NCBI RefSeq assembly: GCF_013374115.1 | Contig: NZ_AP022674.1 | Coordinates: 1 to 42,963, forward strand | Length of the DNA: 42,963 nt | From: Sphingomonas sp. HMP9 | GTDB lineage: Bacteria; Pseudomonadota; Alphaproteobacteria; Sphingomonadales; Sphingomonadaceae | Direction of reading: 5' to 3' | Shown: piece after piece, positions 5,160 to 15,468 of the stretch | Numbering within the stretch: position 1 is the first letter of the stretch | Layout: the number at the start of each line of letters is the position of its first letter | Notes under the pieces: generated by a model | What the model saw: the letters and a program-made list of their open reading frames with translations, nothing else | Databases searched by the model: none | What the model was told of the DNA's origin: nothing | Program-made: the position numbers and the translations under genes

Positions 5160-8075
5160 ATGGCGATCTACCATTTTTCCGCAAAGGTCATCAGCCGCGC
5201 GAACGGATCGAGCGCCGTGGCGAGCGCCGCCTATCGTTTGGCGTCCGAGCTGCACGACGAGCGGCTAGGGCGCGATCACAATTTCAGCAACAAGGCGGGA
5301 GTGATCCACTCCGAGGTGATGTTGCCCGAGGGTGCGGCGGAGCGTTTAAACGATCGCTCGACCTTGTGGAACGAGGTGGAGGCAGGCGAGAAGCGCAAGG
5401 ACGCGCAGCTTGCCCGCGAGGTGGAGTTCTCGATTCCGCGCGAGTTGAACGAGAAGCAGGGCGTTAGCCTCGCCCGCGACTTCGTGCAGACGCAGTTTGT
5501 CGATCGCGGGATGGTCGCGGACCTGAACGTGCATTGGGATCGTGCGAAGGACGGAAGCCCGAAGCCGCACGCGCATGTCATGCTGGCGATGCGCGACGTG
5601 GGGCCGGAGGGGTTCGGGAAGAAGAACCGGGACTGGAATAGCACCGAGCTGTTGAAGGACTGGCGCGAGGCGTGGAGCGCGCACGTCAACGAGCGCATGA
5701 CCGAGCTGGGGCTGGAGGGCCGGATCGACCATCGCAGCTACGAAGCGCAGGGGATCGAGCTGGAGCCGCAGCACAAGATCGGTCCGGCCGCATCGCGCCG
5801 ACCGGAGCAGGGGCTGGAAGCCGAGCGGATCGAGGATCACGCGCGCATTGCACGGGAGAACGGCGAGAGGATCATCGCCAATCCCGATATCGCATTGGAC
5901 GCCATCACCCGCAGCCAAGCCACATTCACTATTCGCGACCTTGCGACGTTCGCGTTTCGGCACAGCGACGGCAAGGAGCAGTTCGACCAGGTGATGGGGG
6001 CAGTGCGTGCCAGCCCCGAGCTGGTTGCGTTGGGCAAAGACGGGCGCGACCAGGAGCGGTTTACGTCCCGTGCCATGATCGCGGTGGAGAACCGGCTTGA
6101 GCGCGCCAGCGATGAGCTTGCCGGGGCCGATCGGCACTTTGTCGCCGGCACCCACGTCTATCGCGCATTGGAGGCAGCCGAGGGTAGGGGGCTTACCCTC
6201 TCGACCGAGCAGCGGGACGCGCTCGGCAGGATCACCGAGCGCGACGGGCTGGCGTCCATCGTCGGCTATGCCGGCAGCGGCAAGTCGGCGATGCTAGGCG
6301 TCGCCCGCGAGGCATGGGAGGATGCCGGCTACACAGTTCGCGGCGCGGCCTTGTCGGGCATCGCGGCCGAGAACCTTGAGGGTGGGTCCGGCATCCAGTC
6401 CCGCACCATCGCCAGCCTTGAACACGCATGGGGGCAGGGGCGCGAGCAGCTAGGCCCCAGGGACGTGCTTGTCGTGGACGAGGCGGGCATGATCGGCTCG
6501 CGTCAGATGGAGCGCGTGCTGTCCCAGGCCCGCGATGCCGGGGCCAAGGTGGTATTGGTCGGCGACCCCGAGCAGTTGCAGGCGATCGAGGCGGGCGCTG
6601 CGTTCCGGTCGATCACCGAGCGCCACGGCGCGGCCGAGATCACCGAGATACGCCGGCAGCGCGAGGACTGGCAGCGCGACGCCACGCGCGCGCTGGCGAC
6701 TGGACCTACCGGCGAGGCGGTTCATGCCTATGACAAGGCCGGCATGGTCCATGCGGCGGACACGCGCGACCAGGCGCGGGGGAAGCTTGTCGATGGCTGG
6801 GATCATGCGCGCCGGGCCGATCCGGACAAGAGCCGGATCATCCTGACCCACACCAATGCCGAGGTCCGCGAGCTCAACGAGGAGGCGCGGGGCCGCTTGC
6901 GGGCGAGCGGCGACCTTGGCGACGACGTGGCGGTGAAGGCCGAGCGCGGCGAGCGGCAGTTCGCGACCGGCGACCGCATCATGTTCCTTCGCAACGAGCG
7001 AGGCATGGGGGTTAAGAACGGGACGCTCGCGACGATCGAGCGGGTATCGCCCGAGGGGATGGCGGTGCGCCTCGATGATGGGCGCAGCGTCGCGTTCGAC
7101 ACCAAGGACTATGCCCATGTCGATCATGGCTATGCGGCGACGTTCCACAAATCGCAGGGCGTGACGGTCGATCGCGCCCACGTGCTGGCAACGCCGGGGA
7201 TGGACCGCCACAGCGCCTATGTCGGCATGTCGCGGCACCGCGACGGCGTGCAGATCCATTACGGCCGCGACGACTTCGCCGATCAGCGCCAGCTTGTCCG
7301 CGCCCTGTCGCGCGACCGGGGCAAGGACATGGCCGGCGACTATGCGCGGCCGGAGCAGGCCCAGGCCCGCGCGTTCGCCGATCGGCGCGAGATCCGGTTC
7401 CCGGAACTCGCGCGCAAGGTGGTCGAGAAGGTGCGCGACAAGGCCAAGGGCATGTTCGATGGCTTCCGGCCGAAGCCGGCACCTGAGAAAGCGACGTCGC
7501 CGGAGCGCTTCGCGGCCGATCGGCCGCTCGCACCCTCGCAGGCCCGCGCGATCGAACGCTATGGGCGTGCCGCAGCCGATATGCACAGGATGCGCGAGAA
7601 GGGGTTGCCCGTGCTGGCGCACCAGGAGCAGGCGCTGGCGAAGGCTGGCGACGCGCTCGATCAGACCCGGCCCCACGCCGCGCGTGACCTTGCCAGCGCG
7701 ATCGAGCGCAACCCCCGGCTCGCGCGCGACGCGGCTGAGGGCAACACGGGCGGTGCGGCCAAGGCGATGGAGACGGAACGCCAGGTCCGCATCGACCCGG
7801 AGAAGCGCGCGGGCCGGTTCGTGGAGCAGTGGCAGGGCATGAAGGACGCACGCGCCAGCATGGAGCGTGTCGGCGATCGTGCGGGTGCGGAGAGGCTTGG
7901 CAAGCGCATGGAGAGCATGGCGGGCGGGTTGCGCCGCGACCCGCAGCTCGAGTCCGTATTGCAGCGTCGCGCCCCCGAGCTGGCGTTGAGCATGGAGCGG
8001 GGCCGGTCGATCGGGCAGGAACTGGCGCAGTCGATTCAGCCTAGCCGCGACCGTGATCGTGGCATGAGCCGGTAG
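5160..8075 (+). CDS. traA: TraA relaxase-helicase (Ti type, MobA/MobL plus RecD-like)
   Basis: A 971-residue bifunctional protein that nicks oriT and unwinds the transferred strand. The N-terminal MobA/MobL relaxase domain begins MAIYHFSAKVISRANG and carries the metal-binding motif HWDRAKDGSPKPHAHVMLAM near residue 125. A RecD/TrwC-like helicase follows, with Walker A GYAGSGKS near 370 and VVDEAGMI near 437. A long charged C-terminal region rich in Arg, Glu and Met follows. The ATG at 5160 starts the conserved N-terminus; the frame extends upstream to 5103 across the oriT candidate, so that extension was rejected. The DUF6118 gene follows almost directly. Somewhat shorter than Ti TraA (about 1,100 residues). 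Confidence 0.93.
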   Translation: MAIYHFSAKVISRANGSSAVASAAYRLASELHDERLGRDHNFSNKAGVIHSEVMLPEGAAERLNDRSTLWNEVEAGEKRKDAQLAREVEFSIPRELNEKQGVSLARDFVQTQFVDRGMVADLNVHWDRAKDGSPKPHAHVMLAMRDVGPEGFGKKNRDWNSTELLKDWREAWSAHVNERMTELGLEGRIDHRSYEAQGIELEPQHKIGPAASRRPEQGLEAERIEDHARIARENGERIIANPDIALDAITRSQATFTIRDLATFAFRHSDGKEQFDQVMGAVRASPELVALGKDGRDQERFTSRAMIAVENRLERASDELAGADRHFVAGTHVYRALEAAEGRGLTLSTEQRDALGRITERDGLASIVGYAGSGKSAMLGVAREAWEDAGYTVRGAALSGIAAENLEGGSGIQSRTIASLEHAWGQGREQLGPRDVLVVDEAGMIGSRQMERVLSQARDAGAKVVLVGDPEQLQAIEAGAAFRSITERHGAAEITEIRRQREDWQRDATRALATGPTGEAVHAYDKAGMVHAADTRDQARGKLVDGWDHARRADPDKSRIILTHTNAEVRELNEEARGRLRASGDLGDDVAVKAERGERQFATGDRIMFLRNERGMGVKNGTLATIERVSPEGMAVRLDDGRSVAFDTKDYAHVDHGYAATFHKSQGVTVDRAHVLATPGMDRHSAYVGMSRHRDGVQIHYGRDDFADQRQLVRALSRDRGKDMAGDYARPEQAQARAFADRREIRFPELARKVVEKVRDKAKGMFDGFRPKPAPEKATSPERFAADRPLAPSQARAIERYGRAAADMHRMREKGLPVLAHQEQALAKAGDALDQTRPHAARDLASAIERNPRLARDAAEGNTGGAAKAMETERQVRIDPEKRAGRFVEQWQGMKDARASMERVGDRAGAERLGKRMESMAGGLRRDPQLESVLQRRAPELALSMERGRSIGQELAQSIQPSRDRDRGMSR

Positions 8076-8081
8076 GTGACG

Positions 8082-8816
8082 ATGGACGAGGATATTCCAG
8101 AGGGCGACGATCCGGCCGAGGCATTCGACCGGTTGCGTGCCGTGATTGAGGGCCAGGATCGCGAACTGGCGTTGCTACGCCGTGCCGTGGAGGGCTTGGC
8201 GGCCGAACGGGCGCATATCGACGCGCCGGACTATACCGAGACGCTGGGGCAGATGCAGCAAGGCGTGGAAGCCACAGCCGACCGGATCGCAGTCATCAAC
8301 GACGTGATCGCGCGGAGTCCGGCGCTGGCGATCACGCCCGAGCAGATGGCGCAGCGGATCGCAGCAGCGGGCAACGTCGCCCGCCGTGAGGATCAGGCGG
8401 CGCTCGCCAAGGCGGGCGAGGACAAGGCCCGTGTCATGACCGAGCTTCGCGCCATCGCCGGGTCCGCATGGACTCGGGCGGACCAGAAGAACCGGCAGCT
8501 ATGGTTCGGGCTGGGCGGGATGGCGATCGGCATCCTCGCATGGACGATCCTGCCCGGCCTCGTCGCGCGGGAGATTGCCCCGGCGAGTTGGCAATGGCCC
8601 GAGCGTATGGCGGCGCGGACGCTGAGCTTACCCATGTGGGAGGCGGGGCGGCGTATGCTGATCGCAGATTCCCCGAAGAACTGGAACGCGATGGTCGATG
8701 GCTGGAACATCGTTCAAGGAAATGAGAAGACCATCGACGGGTGCAGGAAGGCCGCGACCAAGGCGGGCGACCCAGTACGCTGCACGATCAGGATAGGGTC
8801 AGAGGAGAAACAGTAG
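8082..8816 (+). CDS. DUF6118-family membrane protein
   Basis: A 244-residue protein with a long N-terminal helical, coiled-coil-prone region (residues about 15-130), one hydrophobic segment (WFGLGGMAIGILAWTILPGLVA, about 145-166) and a C-terminal part ending in IDGCRKAATKAGDPVRCTIR with two conserved Cys. I recognise it as DUF6118, commonly found directly after traA in sphingomonad plasmids; its function is unknown. The ATG at 8082 has AGGTG just upstream; a GTG at 8076 abuts the traA stop. Orientation suggests membrane anchoring with the Cys-bearing tail on the far side. A decayed second copy is at 27173-27463. Confidence 0.8.
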   Translation: MDEDIPEGDDPAEAFDRLRAVIEGQDRELALLRRAVEGLAAERAHIDAPDYTETLGQMQQGVEATADRIAVINDVIARSPALAITPEQMAQRIAAAGNVARREDQAALAKAGEDKARVMTELRAIAGSAWTRADQKNRQLWFGLGGMAIGILAWTILPGLVAREIAPASWQWPERMAARTLSLPMWEAGRRMLIADSPKNWNAMVDGWNIVQGNEKTIDGCRKAATKAGDPVRCTIRIGSEEKQ

Positions 8817-8910
8817 GTATGACGCAAATGAGGAACTTTGATCCTAATACGATCATCGGGGAGTAGGTTTACGTTTGCACCGCAACCGGTTGGGCGTCTA
8901 ATCCTGGTCG

Positions 8911-10567
8911 ATGCAAGCTGAGAATGAGCATGACCGCATAGAGGCGGAGATCGACCGGACGGAGCTGAGCTCGGATCCGTTTGCCGCTGCGATGCGCGCG
9001 ACCCGCATGCCGATGATTATTACGGACCCGAACCAACCCGACAATCCGATCGTGTTCGTGAATGATGCCTTCAGCAAGCTGACAGGCTACCAGCGCAGCG
9101 AGATTCTAGGCCGCAACTGCCGCTTTCTTCAAGGTCCGGATACCGATCCGGCAAGCATTGCCAAGATCAGGGAAGCGATAACCCAACTCACGCCCATCGA
9201 AATTGAGTTAGCAAACTACACGAAAGAGAAAACGGTATTCTGGAGCCGGTTGCTTGTATCGCCGGTATTTAATGACCGTAGCGAGCTGGTATATTTCTTT
9301 GCTTCGCAATTCGACAATACCGCCGCGCGCGTGGCGCATCTGGCGCTAAGTGAAAAGTCAGACCTGATCAAGACGCTGAACGATACTCTCGAACTGCGTG
9401 TCGCCGAGGCTGTAGGCGAACGTCTGAAGGCGGAAGACCAGCTTCGTCAGTCGCAGAAAATGGAGGCGGTCGGACAGCTGACCGGCGGCGTTGCGCACGA
9501 CTTCAATAATTTGCTGACCGTCATTCTCGGATCAGCGGATATGCTTCGTCGGCCAGATCTACCGGAAGATCGGCGCAAAAAATACATCGATGCTATCGCA
9601 GACACTGCCGGCCGCGCTACGAAACTGACGAACCAACTACTGGCTTTCTCTCGTCGGCAAGCTCTCAAGCCCGAGATCTTTGACGCGGTAGATAGCCTGC
9701 GCGCGGTTCGCGATATGTTGGGAACGCTGACCGGATCGCGGATAAAAAATAGTATTGGAGCTGCGGGCGGACCCTTGTTTCGTGAATGCAGACCGCAGCC
9801 AATTCGATACGGCGATCGTCAACATGGCTGTCAACGCCCGAGACGCGATGGACGGCGAAGGCGATCTGAAGATCAAGGTCGATACCGTCGTTGGCATGCC
9901 CGCTATCCGCTCGCATTCTTGCGTGGAGGGGGCGTTTGTGACCGTCGCGCTCACTGATACCGGTTCCGGCATAGCGGCAGAGAAACTAGGCCGGATTTTC
10001 GAGCCATTTTTCACAACTAAGGGTGTCGGGGAAGGCACTGGGCTCGGCCTCAGCCAGGTATTCGGCTTTGCTAAACAGTCCGGCGGCGACATTCATGTGG
10101 CGAGCGTCGAGGGGGTGGGTTCGACTTTCACCATGTATCTACCGCTTGCGGATACACCTGACAAAAATGGCGGGCACGACACTACGGTCATGGGGTCTGC
10201 AATTGGAAAAGGTGCTTGCATCCTCGTGGTGGAAGATAATCCTGAAGTCGGCGAGTTCGCGACCGCGGCGCTTGGCGAACTGGGTTACAAAACAGCTCTC
10301 GCGATCAATGCGGAGAAAGCACTTACCGAATTGGCGGAGAGCGACGGCGGCTATGATGTCGTTTTCACCGACGTAATGATGCCGGGCATGTCCGGGATCG
10401 AGATGGGGAAGCAGATCAAGCGCCTATACCCACAGCTGCCCGTTATCCTGACCAGCGGCTTCAGTGATGTGTTGGCACAAAACGGAGCACACGGATTTGA
10501 ACTGCTCCGCAAGCCCTACTCAATCGGAGAACTGTCCCGCGTCTTGGTCAAGGTTTCTGGCGGTTGA
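8911..10567 (+). pseudogene. LOV-domain hybrid histidine kinase, frameshifted
   Basis: Frame one (8911-9757) encodes a LOV photosensor with the flavin-binding motif GRNCRFLQG (photoactive Cys at residue 70) and the signal Gln in FFASQFDNT (Q133), a coiled coil, and a HisKA domain with GGVAHDFNNLL (His196). The second frame (9758-10567) continues directly with the HATPase domain (VNMAVNARDAM, DTGSGI, GEGTGLGLSQVFG) and a receiver domain (VVEDN, phospho-Asp in FTDVMMPGMSG, KPYS). Removing one G from the GG at 9757-9758 restores a 551-residue hybrid kinase. As written, translation ends after 348 residues without the ATPase. No output partner lies next to it. It could be a sequencing error, or a real inactivation of a plasmid blue-light sensor. 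Confidence 0.88.
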
Positions 10568-10653
10568 GCACTGGATATTCGACTCTGACAGTTTGCCCGA
10601 TTTGAACGGGTATCGCTGCCGTTTGCTTGTTAGCCGATCGTTCATGGCCCAGA

Positions 10654-11002
10654 GTGTCACAACCGTTCGAGGCTGTTGAAAAAGTCGTCGATCGGAATGG
10701 CGCAGAATCTTTATGGGTTCGTGAGGCGACGAGGAATTGGTGATTGAGCTGCTCGATCAGGCTGGCGCTGCGCGGGTGGCGAGCAGTTGGAGGTTGTAGG
10801 CCGCTGCCGCCATGGTGAACTCCTCGGCCGCACCTTTGAGGCCTCTGAGCTTCAAGGATCTGAGATTGAGATTGCGCTTGAGGTGGCCGAACACGCGCTC
10901 AATGCGCTTTCGTCGCTGTCGCGAACGAGCGTAGGCTTCGGTGCTGGCAAGTGCGCGTACCTGGTCCCGCGCATCCTCGGAGACGAGGCGGGTGAGGCCC
11001 CT
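10654..11002 (-). mobile_element. IS1182-family remnant (one end plus transposase C-terminus)
   Basis: The 30-base end at 10654-10683 (GTGTCACAACC...GGCTGTTGAAAAA) matches the ends of the intact element at 35754. Inside, the minus strand encodes the C-terminal 80 or so residues of its transposase (RIERVFGHLKRNLNLR, EEFTMAAAAYNLQLLA; stop at 10757). The copy stops abruptly where the 201 bp element begins at 11003, so most of the transposase is lost. It is a related but not identical copy of the remnant at 25718. Confidence 0.85.
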
Positions 11003-11203
11003 GTACATTATGAGGACACAGATTTCGGTAGGCTTCCAGAAAGCAGTTGCCGTACGGTTTGCCTACGCAATCGGTTTATGAAAGGTCGAAATCCGCACAT
11101 TTCCGTCATTACTTTGCTACCTCCAGAACCGAGCGTTTTTGAAAGTAGCGCCTGTAATTCAGGTACTTGCCGCCAACCGTGAATCTGTGTCCGAATAATG
11201 TAC
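11003..11203. mobile_element. MITE-like element with inverted ends
   Basis: A 201 bp segment whose ends read GTACATTATGAGGACACAGATT on the left and, in reverse complement, GTACATTATTCGGACACAGATT on the right, with weaker similarity a few bases further in. It contains no credible gene. The left end cuts the IS1182-like remnant. No clear target duplication is visible. It looks like a non-autonomous derivative of an insertion sequence whose family I cannot name. Confidence 0.6.
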
Positions 11204-11206
11204 GGA

Positions 11207-11329
11207 GGCCAAAATGCGGGCTTTCCTCAATAGAATGTCAGGCAGGTTCAATTGGGACATTGCAAACACGCTTAGCGTGTTAGCGTGTCATCCCGCCCTC
11301 TGCCGGAACCACCCCCAAGAGGCGCGTCC
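11207..11329 (+). repeat. Dispersed repeat, copy 1
   Basis: Similar to 39366-39481. The core at 11244-11310 (AGGTTCAATTGGGACATTGC... to TGCCGGAACC) matches 39406-39464 with about five substitutions, plus an 8 bp tandem duplication of TAGCGTGT present only here. The rest of the 11204-11481 gap upstream of phosphoketolase holds nothing else I can identify; the ribosome site AGAGGA at about 11468-11473 serves the ATG at 11482. Confidence 0.65.
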
Positions 11330-11524
11330 CCCACATCAATTAATCGGTTTATGACCCGATACGCCCGCAAAATTGGCTAGTGCGATCATTTAGAAGGTTG
11401 GGATCACGTCAGAACGCAGCATTTTATCGTCATTACTGCTAGAGGTATGGTCGCGCAAAACATGCGCAGAGGATAATCGCTATGACGAACGGTGCATCAC
11501 GCCCGGCCGACCTTCCCTCTGCAA

Positions 11525-13909
11525 ATGGGCCCCACGACGGTAAAGGATCGCCCACTGTCCAAGGACATACTCCGGCGGATGGATGCATATTGGCGGGCAG
11601 CCAACTATCTGTCAGTTGGACAGATCTATTTGCGCAGCAATCCGCTGCTCGATGAGCCGTTATCGATCGCGCATGTAAAGGCTCGGTTGCTCGGACATTG
11701 GGGTACGACGCCGGGGTTGAATATGCTCTACGTCCACCTCAATCGGGTCATCGTCGAGCGTGAGCTCGACATGATCGCGATCATCGGCCCCGGACATGGC
11801 GGGCCGGGACTAGTCGCAAACACCTATCTCGAAGGCTCCTACACCGAACGCTATCCCGCGATCGAGCGGAGCCGAGGCGGAATGGACCGGCTCTTCCGTC
11901 AGTTCTCCTGGCCGGGCGGCGTCCCTAGCCATGTCGCGCCGGAGACGCCGGGATCGATCCACGAAGGTGGCGAGCTAGGTTATTCGCTCGCCCATGCTTT
12001 TGGCGCAGTGTTCGACAATCCCGAGCTGATCGTCGCCTGCGTGGTCGGAGATGGCGAGGCGGAGACTGGCGCGCTGGCGGCGAGCTGGCACAGTAACAAG
12101 TTCCTGAACCCAGCGCGCGACGGCGCAGTGCTGCCGGTCCTGCATCTCAACGGCTTCAAGATCGCCAACCCAACCGTGCTGGCGCGGATCGGTCGCGACG
12201 AGCTGAGCGAACTGATGTGCGGCTATGGCTATGAGCCTCACTTCGTCGAGGGTGGCGACCCCGCTGAAGTACATCAACTGCTTGCCGCCACCCTCGACAC
12301 CGTGCTCGACCGGATCGAGACAATCCAGGCGGAAGCGCGTTCGAGTGACGCGACCGGCGAACGGCCGCGTTGGCCGATGATCGTGTTGAAAACGCCAAAG
12401 GGATGGACTGGGCCGAAGATTGTCGACGGCAAACCCGTCGAGGGCACATGGCGTGCGCACCAGGTGCCGATCGCAGACTTCAAGGATCCCGAGCATCTTC
12501 GCCAGCTCGAAGAGTGGATGCGGAGCTACCGCCCCGACGAACTGTTCGACGAAGCAGGCAAGTTTCGCGACGAATACGCCACGCTTGCTCCGACCGGCCA
12601 CCGCCGCATGGGATCGAACCCCCACGCTAACGGCGGGGAACTGATGAAGCCGTTGTCGCTGCCCGATTTCCGCACGTACGCGATTCCACAGTCGAGGCCC
12701 GGCGAAGTGAGAGCCGCCGCAACCGCAGCGCTTGGAGGCTATTTGCGCGATGTCATCGCGCTCAACGCCGGCGCTGCCAATTTTCGGCTGTTCGGCCCCG
12801 ACGAGACCGCATCGAACCGCTTGCAAGCGGTTTATGAAGTCACGGGCAAAGCGTGGATGGCGGAGACAGAGGCAAACGACACCGATCTCAGCTGCGATGG
12901 GCGCGTGATGGAGGTGCTGAGCGAACATCTCTGCCAGGGCTGGCTAGAGGGCTATCTGCTCACTGGCCGCCATGGGCTGTTCTCGTGCTACGAGGCGTTC
13001 GTGCACATCGTGGATTCGATGTTCAATCAGCATGCGAAGTGGCTGAAGGTTACGCGCGCTATCCCGTGGCGCAAGCCGATCGCGTCGCTCAATTATCTCC
13101 TGACCTCGCATGTCTGGCGGCAGGACCATAATGGCCTTTCGCACCAGGACCCCGGATTCCTGGATCATGTCGCCAGCAAGAAGGCGGACGTGGTACGGAT
13201 CTACCTGCCACCTGACGCCAACTGCCTGTTGTCGGTGGCAGATCACTGCCTGCGCAGCCGCAATTATGTGAACGTAATCGTCGCCGGCAAGCAGCCTGAG
13301 GCAAATTGGCTGAACATCGATGATGCGGTGCATCACTGCACCGCTGGCGCCGGGATTTGGGAATGGGCGAGCGACAGCATCACCGATGGTGGCGAACCGG
13401 ATGTGGTGATGGCCTGTGCGGGCGATGTGCCAACGCTAGAGACGATGGCGGCGGTGATGCTGCTCCGCGACTATGTGCCCGACATTCGCATTCGCGTGGT
13501 CAACGTTGTCGATCTGATGGCGCTCCAGCCGCAGTCGGAGCATCCGCACGGGCTTGACGAGCGCGCGTTCGACGCGCTGTTCACGACCGACAAGCCGGTG
13601 ATCTTCGCCTTTCACGGCTACCCCGCGCTGATCCACAAGTTGACCTACCGTCGCACCAACCATCACAATATCCACGTCCGCGGATATAAGGACGAAGGAA
13701 CGACGACGACGCCGTTCGACATGGTCGTGCTTAACGAACTCGACCGCTACCGGCTGGCGCTCGACGCGATAGAGCGGATACCCCGGTTGAGCGACCGAGT
13801 GGCGGACGAGACGGCCCGCTACTGGGCTCTAATCGAGCGGCACAAACTGCACGTCTATGAAGAGGGCGACGATCTCCCTGAAATCCGCGACTGGCAATGG
13901 CGCCGATGA
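11525..13909 (+). CDS. xfp: Phosphoketolase (frameshift at the N-terminus)
   Basis: A thiamine-diphosphate enzyme cleaving xylulose 5-phosphate (and possibly fructose 6-phosphate) to acetyl phosphate. It carries [15 protein letters not shown], the ThDP motif [19 protein letters not shown] and [18 protein letters not shown], all phosphoketolase signatures, and is near full length. The best start by ribosome site is the ATG at 11482 (AGAGGA upstream), but it is in another frame. Removing one C from the CCCC at 11530-11533 joins [16 protein letters not shown] to the body and gives 808 residues. As written, translation would need to begin at the ATG at 11525 or GTG at 11492, neither with a good ribosome site. 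It overlaps ackA by 4 bp, so both act in one pathway. Confidence 0.9.
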   Translation: MGPTTVKDRPLSKDILRRMDAYWRAANYLSVGQIYLRSNPLLDEPLSIAHVKARLLGHWGTTPGLNMLYVHLNRVIVERELDMIAIIGPGHGGPGLVANTYLEGSYTERYPAIERSRGGMDRLFRQFSWPGGVPSHVAPETPGSIHEGGELGYSLAHAFGAVFDNPELIVACVVGDGEAETGALAASWHSNKFLNPARDGAVLPVLHLNGFKIANPTVLARIGRDELSELMCGYGYEPHFVEGGDPAEVHQLLAATLDTVLDRIETIQAEARSSDATGERPRWPMIVLKTPKGWTGPKIVDGKPVEGTWRAHQVPIADFKDPEHLRQLEEWMRSYRPDELFDEAGKFRDEYATLAPTGHRRMGSNPHANGGELMKPLSLPDFRTYAIPQSRPGEVRAAATAALGGYLRDVIALNAGAANFRLFGPDETASNRLQAVYEVTGKAWMAETEANDTDLSCDGRVMEVLSEHLCQGWLEGYLLTGRHGLFSCYEAFVHIVDSMFNQHAKWLKVTRAIPWRKPIASLNYLLTSHVWRQDHNGLSHQDPGFLDHVASKKADVVRIYLPPDANCLLSVADHCLRSRNYVNVIVAGKQPEANWLNIDDAVHHCTAGAGIWEWASDSITDGGEPDVVMACAGDVPTLETMAAVMLLRDYVPDIRIRVVNVVDLMALQPQSEHPHGLDERAFDALFTTDKPVIFAFHGYPALIHKLTYRRTNHHNIHVRGYKDEGTTTTPFDMVVLNELDRYRLALDAIERIPRLSDRVADETARYWALIERHKLHVYEEGDDLPEIRDWQWRR

Positions 13910-14997
13910 GCGCGAGGGGAGGCACGGGCGGGAACGACATCCTGACGCTTAACGAGGGATCTTCCTCACTCAAGTTCGGCTTCTATGAGGCCGGACCCGA
14001 CGGGGTCGAAGAACGCATGGCAGGCGACGTGGAGGGTGCACAGCCGGCCGATATGTTCGACCGGATCGATGCAGCCCTGGACGGGGCGAGGCCCGCGGCG
14101 ATCGGACACCGCATCGTCCATGGTGGGTCGGACCTGTTCGACCCTGTCAAAATCGACGCGAGCGTCCTGATGCAGCTAGAGCGGGCAACGACATTTGCGC
14201 CGCTGCATGGCCCGGCTGCGTTGTCGCTCATCCGCGCGGCACAGGCGCGTTATCCGAACGTGCCGCAGATCGCCTGTTTCGACACGGGCTTCCACGCGGA
14301 TCTTCCCCAAGTGGCAGCGGTTCTGCCTATCCCGAAGGCATTCCGCGCAGACGGGGTGCGTCGATACGGTTTCCATGGCCTCTCCTGCCAATCTATCGTC
14401 AGCCAGCTAGGGTCGGACCTGCCAGAACGGCTTATCATCGCCCATCTCGGGAGCGGGGCCAGCATAACCGCAGTTCGCGATGCCAAGTCTGTCGACACCA
14501 GCATGGGCCTAACGCCGTCTGGCGGGATCGTCATGGCATCGCGTGCTGGCGATCTCGATCCGGGGCTACTGCTGTACCTCATGCGCGAACGGGGCATGGA
14601 CGCGGCCGACATTGAGGATATCGTAGACCGACGCTCGGGGTTGCTCGGGATCTCAGGACTATCGCGCGACGTGCGCAAGCTACACGCCGTAGCCGCGACC
14701 GATGCCGACGCAGCCTTGGCAATAGAGATTTTCTGTCGCTCGGTCGCCAAGCAGATTGCCGCGATGATGGCGTCGCTGGGCGGCGCGGATATGATCGTCT
14801 TCACGGGCGGTATCGGTGAGAATGATGCCGTCGTCCGCTCTACGATTTGCAATGACCTTGGTTGGGCAGGTGTTCAAATGCTTCCTGCCGCAACAGGCAG
14901 ACCACGTGTCATCGTGCGGACCCTGCCATCCCAAGAAGGCGCCGAGATAGCACGAGCTGTTTGGCGGCTTACAAGCACCGCGAGTTGCGCGCGCTAA
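13906..14997 (+). CDS. ackA: Acetate kinase
   Basis: A 363-residue kinase converting acetyl phosphate and ADP to acetate and ATP, the step after phosphoketolase. The N-terminal signature is [12 protein letters not shown] (Glu where Ala is usual), and [29 protein letters not shown] and FTGGIGEN are the conserved family motifs. The ATG at 13906 overlaps the phosphoketolase stop (ATGA); an in-frame ATG at 13897 is an alternative. It is somewhat short against the usual 395-400 residues, with the missing length spread over loops. The pair forms a complete two-step route from pentose phosphate to acetate with ATP gain. Confidence 0.93.
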   Translation: MSARGGTGGNDILTLNEGSSSLKFGFYEAGPDGVEERMAGDVEGAQPADMFDRIDAALDGARPAAIGHRIVHGGSDLFDPVKIDASVLMQLERATTFAPLHGPAALSLIRAAQARYPNVPQIACFDTGFHADLPQVAAVLPIPKAFRADGVRRYGFHGLSCQSIVSQLGSDLPERLIIAHLGSGASITAVRDAKSVDTSMGLTPSGGIVMASRAGDLDPGLLLYLMRERGMDAADIEDIVDRRSGLLGISGLSRDVRKLHAVAATDADAALAIEIFCRSVAKQIAAMMASLGGADMIVFTGGIGENDAVVRSTICNDLGWAGVQMLPAATGRPRVIVRTLPSQEGAEIARAVWRLTSTASCAR

Positions 14998-15084
14998 GGC
15001 AACCGTTCGGTTGTGACCCGCGATCCCTTTGCGCGTCGCTGTACGATAAGCACCAAAAGGACAGGTAAGATTTGTTCATGCCAA

Positions 15085-15468
15085 CTATTTTGCCAAGCGA
15101 TCGATAATGGGGCAGTCGGGACGATCATCACCATGACATGAATGAGCAAGCTCAGTGAGAGCCCTGCGCATGATCTCCAAAGCACAAACCTTTCGGCCCA
15201 GCTCGGCAGCACGCGCCTCAGCTAGCGCTTTCACTTCCGCGCTCGACCGATCACGATCCGACCAGAGTCCCAGCAGCGTGCGGATTTCCTCGATAGGAAA
15301 CCCGAGATCGCGGGCATTGGCGATAAACCGAAGGCGATGAACATCAGCGTCGGCATAGTCCCGGTAGCTACCGCGTCGAACTGGCGGGGGCACGAGGCCA
15401 ATCTTTTCATAATAGCGGATCATCCGTTGCGAGACACCACTGGCATCCGATGCCGCCCCAATGTTCAT
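15085..15468 (-). CDS. cueR: CueR-like MerR-family copper regulator
   Basis: A 127-residue MerR-type activator. The N-terminal winged HTH ([25 protein letters not shown]) is followed by a long dimerisation helix and a C-terminal metal loop CHGDDRPDC. Two Cys separated by seven residues are the CueR monovalent-copper signature (C112 and C120 in E. coli). Its ATG overlaps the copper ATPase stop (ATGA), so the regulator is co-transcribed downstream of its target and would autoregulate. The likely operator is the 19-bp-spacer promoter at 17951-17981. Confidence 0.9.
   Translation of the reverse strand: MNIGAASDASGVSQRMIRYYEKIGLVPPPVRRGSYRDYADADVHRLRFIANARDLGFPIEEIRTLLGLWSDRDRSSAEVKALAEARAAELGRKVCALEIMRRALTELAHSCHGDDRPDCPIIDRLAK

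Noticed and set aside
6450..7676. 408-codon minus-strand frame inside traA
   Set aside because: Antisense to the relaxase-helicase with no start signals; shadow frame.
8817..8910. GGAAC near 8832 as an EcfG-type -35 for the LOV kinase
   Set aside because: There is no CGTT-like -10 at 16-17 bp, so the box is not supported.
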